Positions 24,592 to 33,231 of a DNA stretch of 64,000 bases are shown here, piece after piece; position 1 is the first letter of the stretch; every line of letters starts with the position of its first letter. The notes beneath the pieces were generated by a model. It saw only the letters and a list, made by a program, of their open reading frames with translations. It made no database searches and was not told the origin of the DNA. The DNA is from Azospirillum endophyticum (GTDB taxonomy: Bacteria; Pseudomonadota; Alphaproteobacteria; Azospirillales; Azospirillaceae), in contig NZ_JAENHM010000067.1 in assembly GCF_016595245.1 (NCBI RefSeq), forward strand, positions 304-64,303, written 5' to 3'. The translations under genes and the position numbers were made by a program.

Positions 24592-25410
24592 TCATCGGCA
24601 GTGCACGCTATCCCGGATGACCTCGGGCATGTCCGCTTCGCCGATGGTCGTGACCGCCAGGGTGCCCGCGGGACCCTTGTAATCGAAGCTGCAATAGCCG
24701 AGGCCGGTCCCGGAACAACCGCTCACCTCGATGACCCCCTGCCGGACCAGGGCCTGTTCGCGCGGATCCGTGCTCGGCGGTTGCCGGACGGGAGTCCAGC
24801 CCTTGGCGATGAGGGCGGCGCGCGCCTTGTCGATCGGCATGCCCTTGACGTTCGGCACCGTCCCGCGCCCGCCGCATACGGATTCTTCCTTGGGAAGAGG
24901 ACCCAGCAGCAGGGTCCCGTCTGCTTGCACGCTCAGAATGCCGATCTCGGACTCGTCGATGTCGCCATCCGCGATACGCACGCTGCCATTCTCGCCGGCG
25001 CTGATCGTGCCGAGCGCATCATTCCCGGCCTTGCCGTAGACGAGGGCGATGAGGCGGCCGCCGTCGAAGACGCCGACATTGCCGTCATGAACGACGCAGG
25101 TGCCGCTGGTCCCGTTCTCCATGTCGGACGCGAAGCTGACCGCCCGGTAACGGCCGAGCGGAACGTCGCCGATCACCTGCCAGCCCCGGGCGGCAACCGC
25201 GCGCGCCGCCTCGGATGGCGGCTGCGGGGGAGCGCCGAAACAGCTGTCGCCCTGATTGGCGCGAGCGGGGGCCGCAGGCAGTTCGCTGAGCGCCACGAAG
25301 CGCAGGTCCTTGATCCTGGAGACGACATGGGGCACCGGCTCGGCCGCCGCCGATCCGATCGAGGCCGGGCAGAGTGCCAAGGCGATCGCCGCGAGGGAGG
25401 AAGGTCGCAT
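24592..25410 (-). CDS. Exported hypothetical protein with a PASTA-like segment
   Basis: A 272-residue protein with a Sec signal (SLAAIALALCPASIGSAAA). The middle is a beta-rich domain of unknown type. Near residue 190 the stretch VPNVKGMPIDKARAALIAKG closely follows the PASTA pattern VPxVxGMxxxxAxxxLxxxG; PASTA modules bind muropeptides or beta-lactams in some proteins but are rare as a single copy in a small proteobacterial exported protein. The end holds three cysteines (VSGCSGTG, YCSFDY, VHCR). No known full-length family recognised. It lies 56 bases after the preceding gene in the five-gene row. Confidence 0.62.
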   Translation of the reverse strand: MRPSSLAAIALALCPASIGSAAAEPVPHVVSRIKDLRFVALSELPAAPARANQGDSCFGAPPQPPSEAARAVAARGWQVIGDVPLGRYRAVSFASDMENGTSGTCVVHDGNVGVFDGGRLIALVYGKAGNDALGTISAGENGSVRIADGDIDESEIGILSVQADGTLLLGPLPKEESVCGGRGTVPNVKGMPIDKARAALIAKGWTPVRQPPSTDPREQALVRQGVIEVSGCSGTGLGYCSFDYKGPAGTLAVTTIGEADMPEVIRDSVHCR

Positions 25411-25466
25411 GAGTCTCAACGGAATGTCTCCTTGATGCGGAGGCGGATGGCGAAGGCCGGAGACGA

Positions 25467-25991
25467 TCAGAAACCATTGGCGTATTGATCGAGGTCGCCT
25501 TCGTCGACCCAGCCGGCGGCACAGTCGCCGGCATAGCGGCCTTCGCCGACGCGATGGCAGGACCTGCCCGTCTTGGCCGTGTGCCATGTGACCGGATGGT
25601 CCGCGTTTCGGCACAAGTCCTTGCCCTTGCAGGCCGGCACGCTCGCGGTCGGAACGGCGATGACATAGTGGCGCTGGACGTCCCCCCGTCGCGCGATCGC
25701 GGCGATGCAGACGAACTGGCTGTCCTTGAGACGGGCGACCGCAAGTCCCTTGCCGTCGATGCGGTCGTTGAGGTCCACGCCGTCGGAGCCCTGCGGGGCG
25801 GAGATCGCGCCGAAAGAGGAACTGTCGCCACAATCGCCGACCTGCACCGAGAATCCGTCCATCTGGCAGGAGGATTTGCCGTTGCAGGGGAGCGGCGGCA
25901 CCTTGGATGGGCTCGATTCGGCGGCATGGGCGCCCACGAGGCCGGAGGCCATGACGAAGAGGCCGGCGAACCAGGGAAGGAGGGGTTTCAT
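25467..25991 (-). CDS. Cysteine-rich exported hypothetical protein
   Basis: A 174-residue protein with a Sec signal (LPWFAGLFVMASGLVGAHA) and a mature part rich in cysteine (CNGKSSCQMDGF, VGDCGDSSS, FVCIAA, ACKGKDLC, RSCHRVGEG, GDCAAGW), about nine in 150 residues, so it is probably disulfide-stabilised in the periplasm. The closing RVGEGRYAGDCAAGWVDEGDL resembles the end of small SH3-like domains, a weak impression only. ATG 25991 has GGAG six bases upstream. It is 17 bases from the LprI-like gene before it, so both are likely in one transcript. Confidence 0.6.
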   Translation of the reverse strand: MKPLLPWFAGLFVMASGLVGAHAAESSPSKVPPLPCNGKSSCQMDGFSVQVGDCGDSSSFGAISAPQGSDGVDLNDRIDGKGLAVARLKDSQFVCIAAIARRGDVQRHYVIAVPTASVPACKGKDLCRNADHPVTWHTAKTGRSCHRVGEGRYAGDCAAGWVDEGDLDQYANGF

Positions 25992-26008
25992 GAACGGCTC
26001 CGGATCGA

Positions 26009-26914
26009 TCACTTCGGGTCGGGTGCGCCCGTGAGGCGCAGCGACTTCGAGGCCATGGCGACGGCCGCTTTCCAGCGCGACTGTTCGCTCGCCGGATAGC
26101 GGATGCGCAAACTGATGAACGCCCCGCCGCGCCCGCCCTGGAGCAGGGTCTTCTGATACAAAAGGCCCTCTGCCGTCGTGCAGGAAAACACGATCCAGTC
26201 GGGCTTGCGCACGAGGTATTCGGGCGGCTGGCGCAGGCAGGCTTTCTGATCGGAGTCCACGAAGGACTTGAGCCCCTCTTCGGCGGCATCGTTCAGTCCC
26301 GAAACCGTCAGATGCAGGCTGCCATCGGCCGAATGGAAGGCTTGCCCGTCGCCGTTGTCCGGGGGCGGCTCCGCCACGAGATCGCCGGGAACGTCCACGG
26401 AGAAGCCGAAGCGGACATTCACATAATGCCGGGAGCCAGGAGGCTGGGAGGAGGCCGACCGTTGCGAGGGCGGCGCGTCCGACAGCGCCTGACTCCAGCT
26501 CCGGCGCAGCTCGGCGATGCGCGCGGTATAGACCCGCTTCAGACAGGCCGTGTCCTGGCAGGCGTCGCGAACCTGCTCCCGCCAGCGCGCATGATCCGCG
26601 CCGAAGGGATCGGAGATCCGGCCGGTCTCACCGTCCACGCCGCTGGTCTCGCCCTCGATCCGGTCGAAGAGCGCCTTCAACGTGCCATCGAGCTTCGACA
26701 GTTCGGGATCGGCGCAGATCATCTGCTCGACCCGGGTCTGCTTGCCGGCGCAACTGCCGGCCGCCTGGGCGGTGCCCGCTTGCGCGAGGGTGCCGAGCCC
26801 GAGCCCGAGGGCCAGGGCCGGAAGCAGGACCCGCCGACGGCGGTGGCGAGGGACGTGATCGCCCGTTCCAGTGTCGGGCGGCATGGCTGCGGTCACGGGG
26901 GCGTCGTCCTTCAT
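26009..26914 (-). CDS. Exported LprI-like protein with a long C-terminal domain
   Basis: An approximately 301-residue protein. Seen: a basic stretch (RHRRRRVLLPALALGLGLGTLAQAG) that can act as a Sec signal, an LprI-type module (GSCAGKQTRVEQMICADPELSKLDGTLKALFDRI) with the usual cysteine pair, a linker rich in Ser and Pro, and a C-terminal domain of about 150 residues (HYVNVRFGFSVDVPGDLVAEPPPDNGDG) common in uncharacterised bacterial exported proteins. The ATG at 26914 is chosen; a GTG four codons earlier and an ATG at 26882 are alternatives and none has a clear ribosome site. Confidence 0.66.
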   Translation of the reverse strand: MKDDAPVTAAMPPDTGTGDHVPRHRRRRVLLPALALGLGLGTLAQAGTAQAAGSCAGKQTRVEQMICADPELSKLDGTLKALFDRIEGETSGVDGETGRISDPFGADHARWREQVRDACQDTACLKRVYTARIAELRRSWSQALSDAPPSQRSASSQPPGSRHYVNVRFGFSVDVPGDLVAEPPPDNGDGQAFHSADGSLHLTVSGLNDAAEEGLKSFVDSDQKACLRQPPEYLVRKPDWIVFSCTTAEGLLYQKTLLQGGRGGAFISLRIRYPASEQSRWKAAVAMASKSLRLTGAPDPK

Positions 26915-26954
26915 CCGAGGGGGCACCCCGCGGGCGCTCCCCTGTTGTTTTGTG

Positions 26955-27956
26955 TTACGGCGCCGGCGTGGGCTTCCGGGTGCCGGCCTTGCCGCCGGCG
27001 ATCTGATCGGCTGGCGGATAGGTCGGTTGGGTCAGGCAGTCGTTGATCCAGGCATCTTCGGAGTCACGCTGAAATTCGGCATCGACCTGGGGCTGCGGCT
27101 TGGCCGGCGGGGCCTCGGGCGTGGTGGCGTCGGGAGCGGGCTTTTGCCAATGGCCCCGCTGACCGGCGGAGACCTCCGGGTCAGGGCAGGCGGCGCCGGC
27201 ATCGCCGGACCCGATCGAACAGCTGGCGACGGTCGTGAGCTTGCCGTCAACCACCTGCCCGACCATACGCGTCTCGGAGACGCCGCCGCTCGCCCAATCC
27301 CGGGTCAGCGCGCAGACCCGGTCCCGGTTTTGATAGCTCTGGGTGCCGAAGCAGCCGTAGGTGTAACCGTCGCCGCCGGGGAGGAAGTCGCAGGAGGTCG
27401 AGAAACCGGCGAACGGGCCGCTGGTGAAGCGGCTGGCGAAGCGGCGCTGGTCACGGGCGACCGCGATCAGATTGGGCTCGCCGGCATCGGCCTTGGCGCG
27501 GCGCGTGAGCTCCCGCGTGCGGGCCTGGATGGCGTCGAGCAGGATCTTGCGTTGCGTTTCCGCATCCGGCGCATCGTCGGTTTCGCTCGAAGGACCGAGC
27601 CGGTCGTCGCGGCGGGCGAGCCACCGCTTCTCGCTGGCGACGAGCATGGCGCGGATCTCGGCATCGGGGGCGGCCTTCAGGATCGCGGAATAGGCGGAAC
27701 CCAGCGCGGCATCCGCCTTTTGCAACGCCTTGTCCCCGCAGATCACATGGTCGATGGCGGTCGTAGCCTTGCGGCAGTCGATCGCCTGTGCCGGAGAGCT
27801 GAACAGGAGCCCCAGGGCGGGCAAGACGAGAAGGACGGCCGAGGGGGACCGGCTCTTGCGGGACCCGCCAGCGCGGGAGTTGGAAACCTCGGCTCTCGGA
27901 CGGGACGGGCGCCAGGGGGAGGCATGAAGCGTGGTTGCGTCCATCATCGTCTTCAC
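26955..27956 (-). CDS. Exported LprI-like protein, first gene of the five-gene row
   Basis: A 333-residue protein. Seen: a 35-residue basic leader then a hydrophobic core (SAVLLVLPALGLLFSSPAQA), so Sec export with a long n-region, or a later true start. The LprI module follows: IDCRKATTAIDHVICGDKALQKADAALGSAYSAIL, then EKRWLARRDDR. The C-terminal part has four more cysteines (STSCDFL, YGCFGTQ, RVCALT, ASCSIG), a Pro/Ala-rich linker and a short tail (DAWINDCLTQPTYPP). Gaps of 40, 17, 56 and 49 bases connect the five collinear genes. Confidence 0.68.
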   Translation of the reverse strand: MKTMMDATTLHASPWRPSRPRAEVSNSRAGGSRKSRSPSAVLLVLPALGLLFSSPAQAIDCRKATTAIDHVICGDKALQKADAALGSAYSAILKAAPDAEIRAMLVASEKRWLARRDDRLGPSSETDDAPDAETQRKILLDAIQARTRELTRRAKADAGEPNLIAVARDQRRFASRFTSGPFAGFSTSCDFLPGGDGYTYGCFGTQSYQNRDRVCALTRDWASGGVSETRMVGQVVDGKLTTVASCSIGSGDAGAACPDPEVSAGQRGHWQKPAPDATTPEAPPAKPQPQVDAEFQRDSEDAWINDCLTQPTYPPADQIAGGKAGTRKPTPAP

Positions 27957-28427
27957 TGTCAGCGCCCCGAGGCTTGGAATTCAGCCACAGTATCGATCTC
28001 GCCGGCAAAATTACGCTGAATGGGATCCAGCCGTCCGGCGCGAGCGGTAACTATATCCAGCCGATCTCGCCGCGCAACCCCTGGAAGAGTTTAAGGCGAA
28101 CGCGAAATCTCAACGATTTCCTGGAACTAAGGCGTTACATCGAAATAGACACTTCGACTGGCATTCCGATGCGACCGGGGATTCACGTCCGGGGTCTGCG
28201 CCGGTCGCTTCAGTTCGATGATCGAGGAAGCCGCGCTGCGCCGCCAATACTCCCTGCTGCGTCAGGGCCCGGACGAACAGGGCCGCCGTCCGGTCGTCGC
28301 CGGCCGGGCGACGGCCGGTCCGGTCGGCGGCGTCTTCGTGCCGCAGGCCGACGCATGCGTCCTGAGCGCAGCCGGCTCCGGATCGCCGGCATCGACCTGT
28401 CGCTCCGATCAATACCGGCCGTGGACT
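27957..28427 (+). other. Gap with a possible ISAzo13-like transposase fragment (28218-28400)
   Basis: No intact gene is supported here. The plus strand from 28218 reads MIEEAALRRQYSLLRQGPDE, then QGRRP, which resembles the opening of ISAzo13-family transposases (usual form: LRRRY..L...LDERGRRL). The similarity fades after about 30 residues, possibly through a frameshift. The first 240 bases show nothing recognisable and are less GC-rich than the neighbours. It may mark the right edge of the LprI-rich block. Confidence 0.4.
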
Positions 28428-29774
28428 TCATCCCATCGATTGGGTCTGAGCCTCGATCGGAGGCGCCGCCTTGGTCGAGTTTCTCCCCTTCTCCGCCTTT
28501 ATCGCCCAGCTGTAGGTGACCACCGCACAGGGGATCAGGGATGCGATCGAGTAGCCGACGCCGGCAAGCGGATTGCCCGTCCAGTTGACGAGCGTCAGCG
28601 AGATCAGCGGCAGAAACCCGCCGAACATGACATTGCCGAGCTGCTGGGCCAATCCAAACCCTGTCGTGCGGCTCTGCGGCGGGAAGCATTCCGAGATAAA
28701 GGCGGGGAGGGGGGCCATGATCATCGCCGTCAGCGCGGCCAGCGCCGTGATGAGAAGGGTGACGAGGGTCCAGGAGCCCGTCTCCGCGCCTGCTGCGATG
28801 CCGGAAAAGGCCGGATAGGCGATGATCATCCAGGAGACGATGCCGATCAGCATGGTCCTGGCGCGGCCGAACCGGTCCGAAAGCCCGCCGAAGACCGGGA
28901 ACAGCGGCGCGGTCACCAGCACCGCGACCGCAACGCACATGTTGGCCTGCATGCTGTCGACCTTCAGGACGCCTTGCAGGAAATACAGCATGTAGACCAC
29001 CGAGGTGTACAAAGCGACCGAGGTCCCGCCCTGCGCACCGAAGATCGCCAGCAGGATTCCCTTCCAGGCCGTCCGGCTCGTCAGGGAGTCCGCGAGGGGC
29101 GTTGCGGAGAGCGTTCCGGATCGCTTGAGTTCCAGGAAAACCGGCGTCTCGGTCATTTTCAACCGGATGAAGGTCGCCACGATGACGATCGGTGCCGACA
29201 GAAGAAACGGTATCCGCCAGCCCCACAGGTCGAACATCTCGGCGCTGAGGCCGCTCTTGAGGACGGCGACGATGACGAGCGCGATCAGCAGCCCGACCCC
29301 GGCGGTCCCTTGCAGCACGCTGGTGTAGAGTCCAGCCCGCCGGGCCGGGGCGTGCTCCATGACGTATACCGCCGCCGACCCATATTCCCCGCCCAGTGCG
29401 ATGCCCTGCACGATGCGCAGAGCCAGCAGCGCGGCGGGGGCGGCGACGCCGGCGGTGGCATAGCTCGGCAGGCATCCCATCAGGAAGGTCGCCGCACCCA
29501 TCAGCGTCAGGGTCACGACGAAGGTCTTCTTCCGTCCGATCCGATCCGCCATCGGACTGAAGACGAGCGTGCCGATCGGTCGCGCAAGGAACGCCGCGCC
29601 GAAGCCCGCGGCGCCGACGAGAGCGCCCACCGCCGGATCCTCCGTTGGGAAGAAGAGCCTGGTGAAGGTTGCGGTAAGGGCGACATAGACGAAGAAATCA
29701 TAATACTCCAGCATGGTCCCAAGGCTGGATGAGAAAACGATCGACAGCATGTTCGGTGGCTGCGATTGAACCAT
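28428..29774 (-). CDS. MFS transporter, metabolite:proton symporter (MHS) type
   Basis: A 448-residue membrane transporter with twelve predicted helices. Seen: the MHS-family opening SSLGTMLEYYDFFVYVALTA, RPIGTLVFSPMADRIGRKKTF between helices 2 and 3, GIALGGEYGSAAVYVMEHAP in helix 4-5, and GGLSDRFGRARTM in the second half. Family knowledge: members take up proline/betaine, shikimate, ketoglutarate or aromatic acids with protons. ATG 29774 has GGGGAGG six bases upstream. It follows the LysR gene on the same strand, and shares a 13-base motif with the lysR/CoA-transferase promoter region, so it may feed that pathway. Confidence 0.92.
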   Translation of the reverse strand: MVQSQPPNMLSIVFSSSLGTMLEYYDFFVYVALTATFTRLFFPTEDPAVGALVGAAGFGAAFLARPIGTLVFSPMADRIGRKKTFVVTLTLMGAATFLMGCLPSYATAGVAAPAALLALRIVQGIALGGEYGSAAVYVMEHAPARRAGLYTSVLQGTAGVGLLIALVIVAVLKSGLSAEMFDLWGWRIPFLLSAPIVIVATFIRLKMTETPVFLELKRSGTLSATPLADSLTSRTAWKGILLAIFGAQGGTSVALYTSVVYMLYFLQGVLKVDSMQANMCVAVAVLVTAPLFPVFGGLSDRFGRARTMLIGIVSWMIIAYPAFSGIAAGAETGSWTLVTLLITALAALTAMIMAPLPAFISECFPPQSRTTGFGLAQQLGNVMFGGFLPLISLTLVNWTGNPLAGVGYSIASLIPCAVVTYSWAIKAEKGRNSTKAAPPIEAQTQSMG

Positions 29775-30153
29775 TTCGGTTCCTCCCCTGCGCATGCGGT
29801 GTTTCCGAATGCGGATTGTTCGTGACGATAGCCGCCCATGGTGCCGGGGCGGGCCGAAGGGCTCCGCCGCCGCGAGCGGCATGGCTTTCGTTCCGATCCC
29901 CGGGGGGTGTTCGGAGCTGTATTTTTCTGGGCGATCAAAGTCCGGCCTGGATATCCGCGCCCCGGTGTCCGGGCGCGCTCCGGATCGGCGGGGGTTTGTC
30001 CGCGGCGCCGAGGCGGCTTTGTCTTTGCAGACGGTAATGAAAGTCGGGCAGACGGACCAGCAAGTAAAATCGCGCAACTGTTGACCTGGAGGAAACGATC
30101 GCCGGCTCCGTGGCGATGACGGCCGCGGGCGCGATCGCCGGGCTGCCGATCCG
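29775..30153 (-). other. Intergenic region before the MFS gene
   Basis: These 379 bases separate the lysR stop from the MFS start on the same strand. Apart from the ribosome site next to 29774 and the shared motif at 30072-30084 no gene, clear terminator or repeat was seen. Confidence 0.5.
30072..30084 (-). promoter_or_regulatory. Shared 13-base motif TCAACAGTTGCGC, copy 1
   Basis: On the minus strand this reads TCAACAGTTGCGC and recurs exactly at 31053-31065 beside the divergent lysR/CoA-transferase promoters. Flanking bases also agree partly. Its presence upstream of the MFS gene suggests a binding site of the neighbouring LysR protein. Confidence 0.5.
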
Positions 30154-31032
30154 TCAGGCGGCGTCGACCGAGGTCAACCAGCGCTGGAGTTGATCGAGGA
30201 CGGTGCGTTTCTGGCTCCGGACGTCGGACACCAGATAGTAGGTGACGTTCCGGCGATCGAGCGCGAACGCCATCGGTGCCATCAGGTCGCCAGCCGCCAA
30301 TTCGTCTTCGACGAGCACGAGTTGGGCCAGCGCCACCCCATGTCCTTCGAGCGCCGCCTGATAGGCCAGGGCCGAACTTTCCAGCTCCCTCCGGCGCTTG
30401 AGTCCGGCCATGTCGATGCCGGCGGCGTCGCACCAGAGCGCCCAATCGTCCGGACGGGCACGGACGAAGAGCAGCGTTTGCCGGGCCAGCCAGGAGGCGT
30501 CCTTCGTCTCCGATCCCTTCAGCAAAGCCGGGCTGCAAACCGGGCGCAGTATGTTCGGCACCAGCGGGACGGCGCGATGCTCGGGCCATTGCCCGTCGCC
30601 GAGCCGGATGGCCGCATCGAAATCGCCCAAGTCGCTCCATTGGGATTCCGTCGTCAGGCGGACATCGATTTCCGGATGGGCGAGCTGGAAATGCGACAGG
30701 CGGGGCAACAGCCAGCGCGTCGCGAAGGTGGTGTAGGAGCGCAGCTTCAGCACCGCCCGGCCGGACGACGCGTGAAGAAGCGCGCTGGCCTTGCGCAGCC
30801 CGTCGAAGTGGCTGGTGACCCGCTCGTAATAGGCGGCGCCGACCGAGGTCATGGTCAAACCACGGCCCTGGCGGGCGAACAGCGCGACGCCGAAATGCTC
30901 CTCCAACAGACGGATCTGCCGGCTGATGGCGCTCGGCGTCACCAGCAGCTCATCCGCGGCCGCCCGGACGCTGCCGGTGCGCGCGACGATCTCGAACGCC
31001 AGGAGCGCGTTCAGCGGCGGCAGGTCTCTCAT
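30154..31032 (-). CDS. LysR-type regulator, GcvA-like
   Basis: A 292-residue LysR regulator. Seen: N-terminal helix-turn-helix (LLAFEIVARTGSVRAAADELLVTPSAISRQIRLLEEHFGVALFAR) typical of the GcvA/AmpR branch, then a two-lobed effector domain (RSYTTFATRWLLPRLSHFQ, DAAIRLGDG, RPVCSPALL). It diverges from the CoA-transferase and enoyl-CoA hydratase genes and lies upstream of the MFS gene, the usual position for a local activator. ATG 31032 is set by the standard LysR opening MRDLPPLNALLAFE. Confidence 0.92.
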   Translation of the reverse strand: MRDLPPLNALLAFEIVARTGSVRAAADELLVTPSAISRQIRLLEEHFGVALFARQGRGLTMTSVGAAYYERVTSHFDGLRKASALLHASSGRAVLKLRSYTTFATRWLLPRLSHFQLAHPEIDVRLTTESQWSDLGDFDAAIRLGDGQWPEHRAVPLVPNILRPVCSPALLKGSETKDASWLARQTLLFVRARPDDWALWCDAAGIDMAGLKRRRELESSALAYQAALEGHGVALAQLVLVEDELAAGDLMAPMAFALDRRNVTYYLVSDVRSQKRTVLDQLQRWLTSVDAA

Positions 31033-31052
31033 GATCGACCGTGCAGGTTTCC

Positions 31053-31065
31053 TCAACAGTTGCGC
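31053..31065 (+). promoter_or_regulatory. Shared 13-base motif TCAACAGTTGCGC, copy 2
   Basis: Lies 21 bases from the lysR start and about 70 bases from the CoA-transferase start. It contains the palindromic core TTGCGCAA (31060-31067), a plausible LysR-type half-site pair. The same 13 bases occur upstream of the MFS gene. Confidence 0.5.
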
Positions 31066-31133
31066 AAGATTACTCGATTGTGGCGAAAGCGCAATCGGCG
31101 GCACATGGACTCCATCACGGGGCGACACCGCCC

Positions 31134-32360
31134 ATGTCCATGGAGTCATTGATTCTTATGCTCGCACAGTCTCTTACCGGACTTACCGTTCTCGATTTCG
31201 GCCAGTTGATCGCCGGACCGGTCTGCGGGATGTGGCTCGCGGACATGGGCGCGACCGTCATCAAGATCGAGCCTCCCGGCGGCGAACTCGCGCGGCGGCT
31301 CGGCCCGCCCTGGCAGAACGGCGAAAGCCTGACCGCTCTGACGGCGAACCGCAACAAGCTGGGCCTCGGCATCGACCTCAAGCGGCCGGAGGCGGCCGGG
31401 GTGATCCGCCGACTGGTGGAGCGCACCGACGTGGTTCTGGAGAATTTCCGCCCCGGCGTCACCGCCCGCCTCGGCATCGACCACGCGGCCCTGTCCGCGG
31501 TCAAGCCGGACCTCATCACCTGTTCGCTCTCCGCCTATGGGCAGACCGGGCCGTGGACCGGCCGCCCCGGTGTCGACGGGATCATCCAGGCGGTCACCGG
31601 GCTGATGGCGGGGATCCCGGCCCCGGATGGCGGGCCCGGAAAGGTACCGCTGCCGCTTGCCGACATGACGGGCGCGCTGTTCGCGACGGTGGCGGTCCTG
31701 GCAGCCCTGCGGCGGCGCGATGCCACGGGCGAGGGCGGACATCTCGACGTCAGCCTGTACAATTCCATGCTGATGCTCCAGCAGTTGAACCTTGCCGCCT
31801 ATCTGACTTCAGGCACGGTGCCGGAGCCGACGGGCAGCGCCGCTCCCTACGCCGCCGTGAACGAGGCGCTGCCGACCCGCGACGGCTGGATCATGGTCGC
31901 CGCCTACCAGGATCGCCGGTGGCAAGCGCTCTGCGACCTCATCGGGCGCCGCGATCTCGTCGCGGATCCCCGCTTCGCGACGAATGCCGGGCGTGTCGCC
32001 GAACGGCCGGCGCTGCTTGCCGTGCTTCAGCCGATCTTTCGCCGGCGGACATCCGCCGAGTGGTTGCCGCTGTTGCGGGAGGCCGACATCGTCGCAGCCC
32101 CGGTCGCCGATTACGCCGAGGTCGTCGGCACCGAGCAGTATACGGCCAGTGGCATCGAGATCGAACTGGATCACCCGCGGACAGGCCGCTTCCGCATGCC
32201 GGGCTTCGCGCTGGGCACCCCCGGCGCGGCGCGGCCGACCGCACCACCCCCCCTCACGGGTCAGGATTCGCGCGTGGTCCTGCGACGCTTCGGCTTCACC
32301 GAAGCGGACGTGGACGCGCTCGTGTCGGATTCCGTGGTCTTCACTGGAGCAACATCGTGA
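31134..32360 (+). CDS. Class III CoA-transferase (CaiB/BaiF family)
   Basis: An approximately 408-residue CoA-transferase. Seen: opening LTGLTVLDFGQLIAGPVCGMWLADMGATVIKIEPPGG, the NRNKLGLGIDLK segment, DVVLENFRPGV, and the catalytic aspartate region PLADMTGAL. Family knowledge: type III enzymes move CoA between carboxylic acids through aspartyl-CoA intermediates; substrates vary from oxalate and carnitine to aromatic acids. Start uncertain among ATGs at 31134, 31140 and 31158. The GTG of the next gene overlaps the stop by four bases, so transferase and hydratase are coupled, consistent with activation and then hydration of an unsaturated acid. Confidence 0.92.
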   Translation: MSMESLILMLAQSLTGLTVLDFGQLIAGPVCGMWLADMGATVIKIEPPGGELARRLGPPWQNGESLTALTANRNKLGLGIDLKRPEAAGVIRRLVERTDVVLENFRPGVTARLGIDHAALSAVKPDLITCSLSAYGQTGPWTGRPGVDGIIQAVTGLMAGIPAPDGGPGKVPLPLADMTGALFATVAVLAALRRRDATGEGGHLDVSLYNSMLMLQQLNLAAYLTSGTVPEPTGSAAPYAAVNEALPTRDGWIMVAAYQDRRWQALCDLIGRRDLVADPRFATNAGRVAERPALLAVLQPIFRRRTSAEWLPLLREADIVAAPVADYAEVVGTEQYTASGIEIELDHPRTGRFRMPGFALGTPGAARPTAPPPLTGQDSRVVLRRFGFTEADVDALVSDSVVFTGATS

Positions 32361-33175
32361 TACGCCCATTTCTACGGATCGAAAGGGAAGGCGGCCTCGT
32401 CCTCCTGACCATGGACGAGCCTGCAACCCGCAATGCTCTTTCACGGCCGGAGCAGTGTGACGACTTCATCGCGGCCATCGAGGCCATCAATGCGGATGCC
32501 GGCGTCCACGTGGCGATCCTGACCGGCGCCGGGCCGACCTTCTGCGCGGGCGGCAACGTCAAGGATATGCAGTCGCATCAAGGATTGATGGCCGGCGGGC
32601 CGATCGACATCGCGGAACGCTATCGGCGCACGCTGCAACGCCTCGCGCTCGCCCTTTACGGGCTGGAGGTTCCGGTCATCGCGGCGGTGAACGGTCCGGC
32701 GATGGGGGCGGGCCTCGATCTCGCCTGCATGTGCGATCTGCGCATCGCGTCGCCGGCCGCGACCTTCGCGGAGACCTTCGTCAGGTTGGGGCTGGTATCG
32801 GGGATCGGCGGCGCGTGGTTCCTGCCCAGGGCAATCGGGCATGCCCGCGCGGCGGAACTGGCCTTCACCGGCCGGATCATCGACGCCGGCGCGGCGCTCG
32901 ACTGCGGGCTGGTGTCGGAGATCGTTCCGGCCGACGGGCTGATGGATCGCGCCCACGCTTTGGCGGAGGAGATCGCGCGGAACTCCGCGCCGGCCTTGCG
33001 CTACACCAAGCGGCTTCTTCGCATGTCGGACCGCAGCGATCTGGCGGGATGCCTCGACGCGACGGCGGCACTTCAGACGCTGGCGCATCTGTCGCCGGAG
33101 CATGCGCTCTCGGTCGATCGCTACCTGGAAGAACAGGTGGTCCGCCGGGCGGCGCGTCGGCAATTGCCGGCCTGA
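32357..33175 (+). CDS. Enoyl-CoA hydratase/isomerase family protein
   Basis: A 272-residue crotonase-fold protein. Seen: oxyanion-hole segments AGPTFCAGGNVKDM and NGPAMGAGLDLACMCDLRIAS, then FAETFVRLGLVSGIGGAWFLPR and the C-terminal trimer helix. The position normally held by one catalytic glutamate reads FVRLGLVSG, so only part of the hydratase dyad is evident and isomerase or another crotonase activity is possible. GTG start at 32357 with GGAG seven bases upstream, overlapping the CoA-transferase stop. The aldehyde dehydrogenase pseudogene follows 56 bases later. Confidence 0.9.
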   Translation: MIRPFLRIEREGGLVLLTMDEPATRNALSRPEQCDDFIAAIEAINADAGVHVAILTGAGPTFCAGGNVKDMQSHQGLMAGGPIDIAERYRRTLQRLALALYGLEVPVIAAVNGPAMGAGLDLACMCDLRIASPAATFAETFVRLGLVSGIGGAWFLPRAIGHARAAELAFTGRIIDAGAALDCGLVSEIVPADGLMDRAHALAEEIARNSAPALRYTKRLLRMSDRSDLAGCLDATAALQTLAHLSPEHALSVDRYLEEQVVRRAARRQLPA

Positions 33176-33231
33176 ACGTGGTTCATCGGCGCTCTCCGGG
33201 CGCAGCATTTTGGAATGTGGGAAGAACAGGC

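Noticed and set aside
32357..33175. Fusion of CoA-transferase and enoyl-CoA hydratase into one protein
   Set aside because: An open frame passes through the junction, but the transferase stop and the hydratase GTG overlap by four bases in different frames, so these are two coupled genes.
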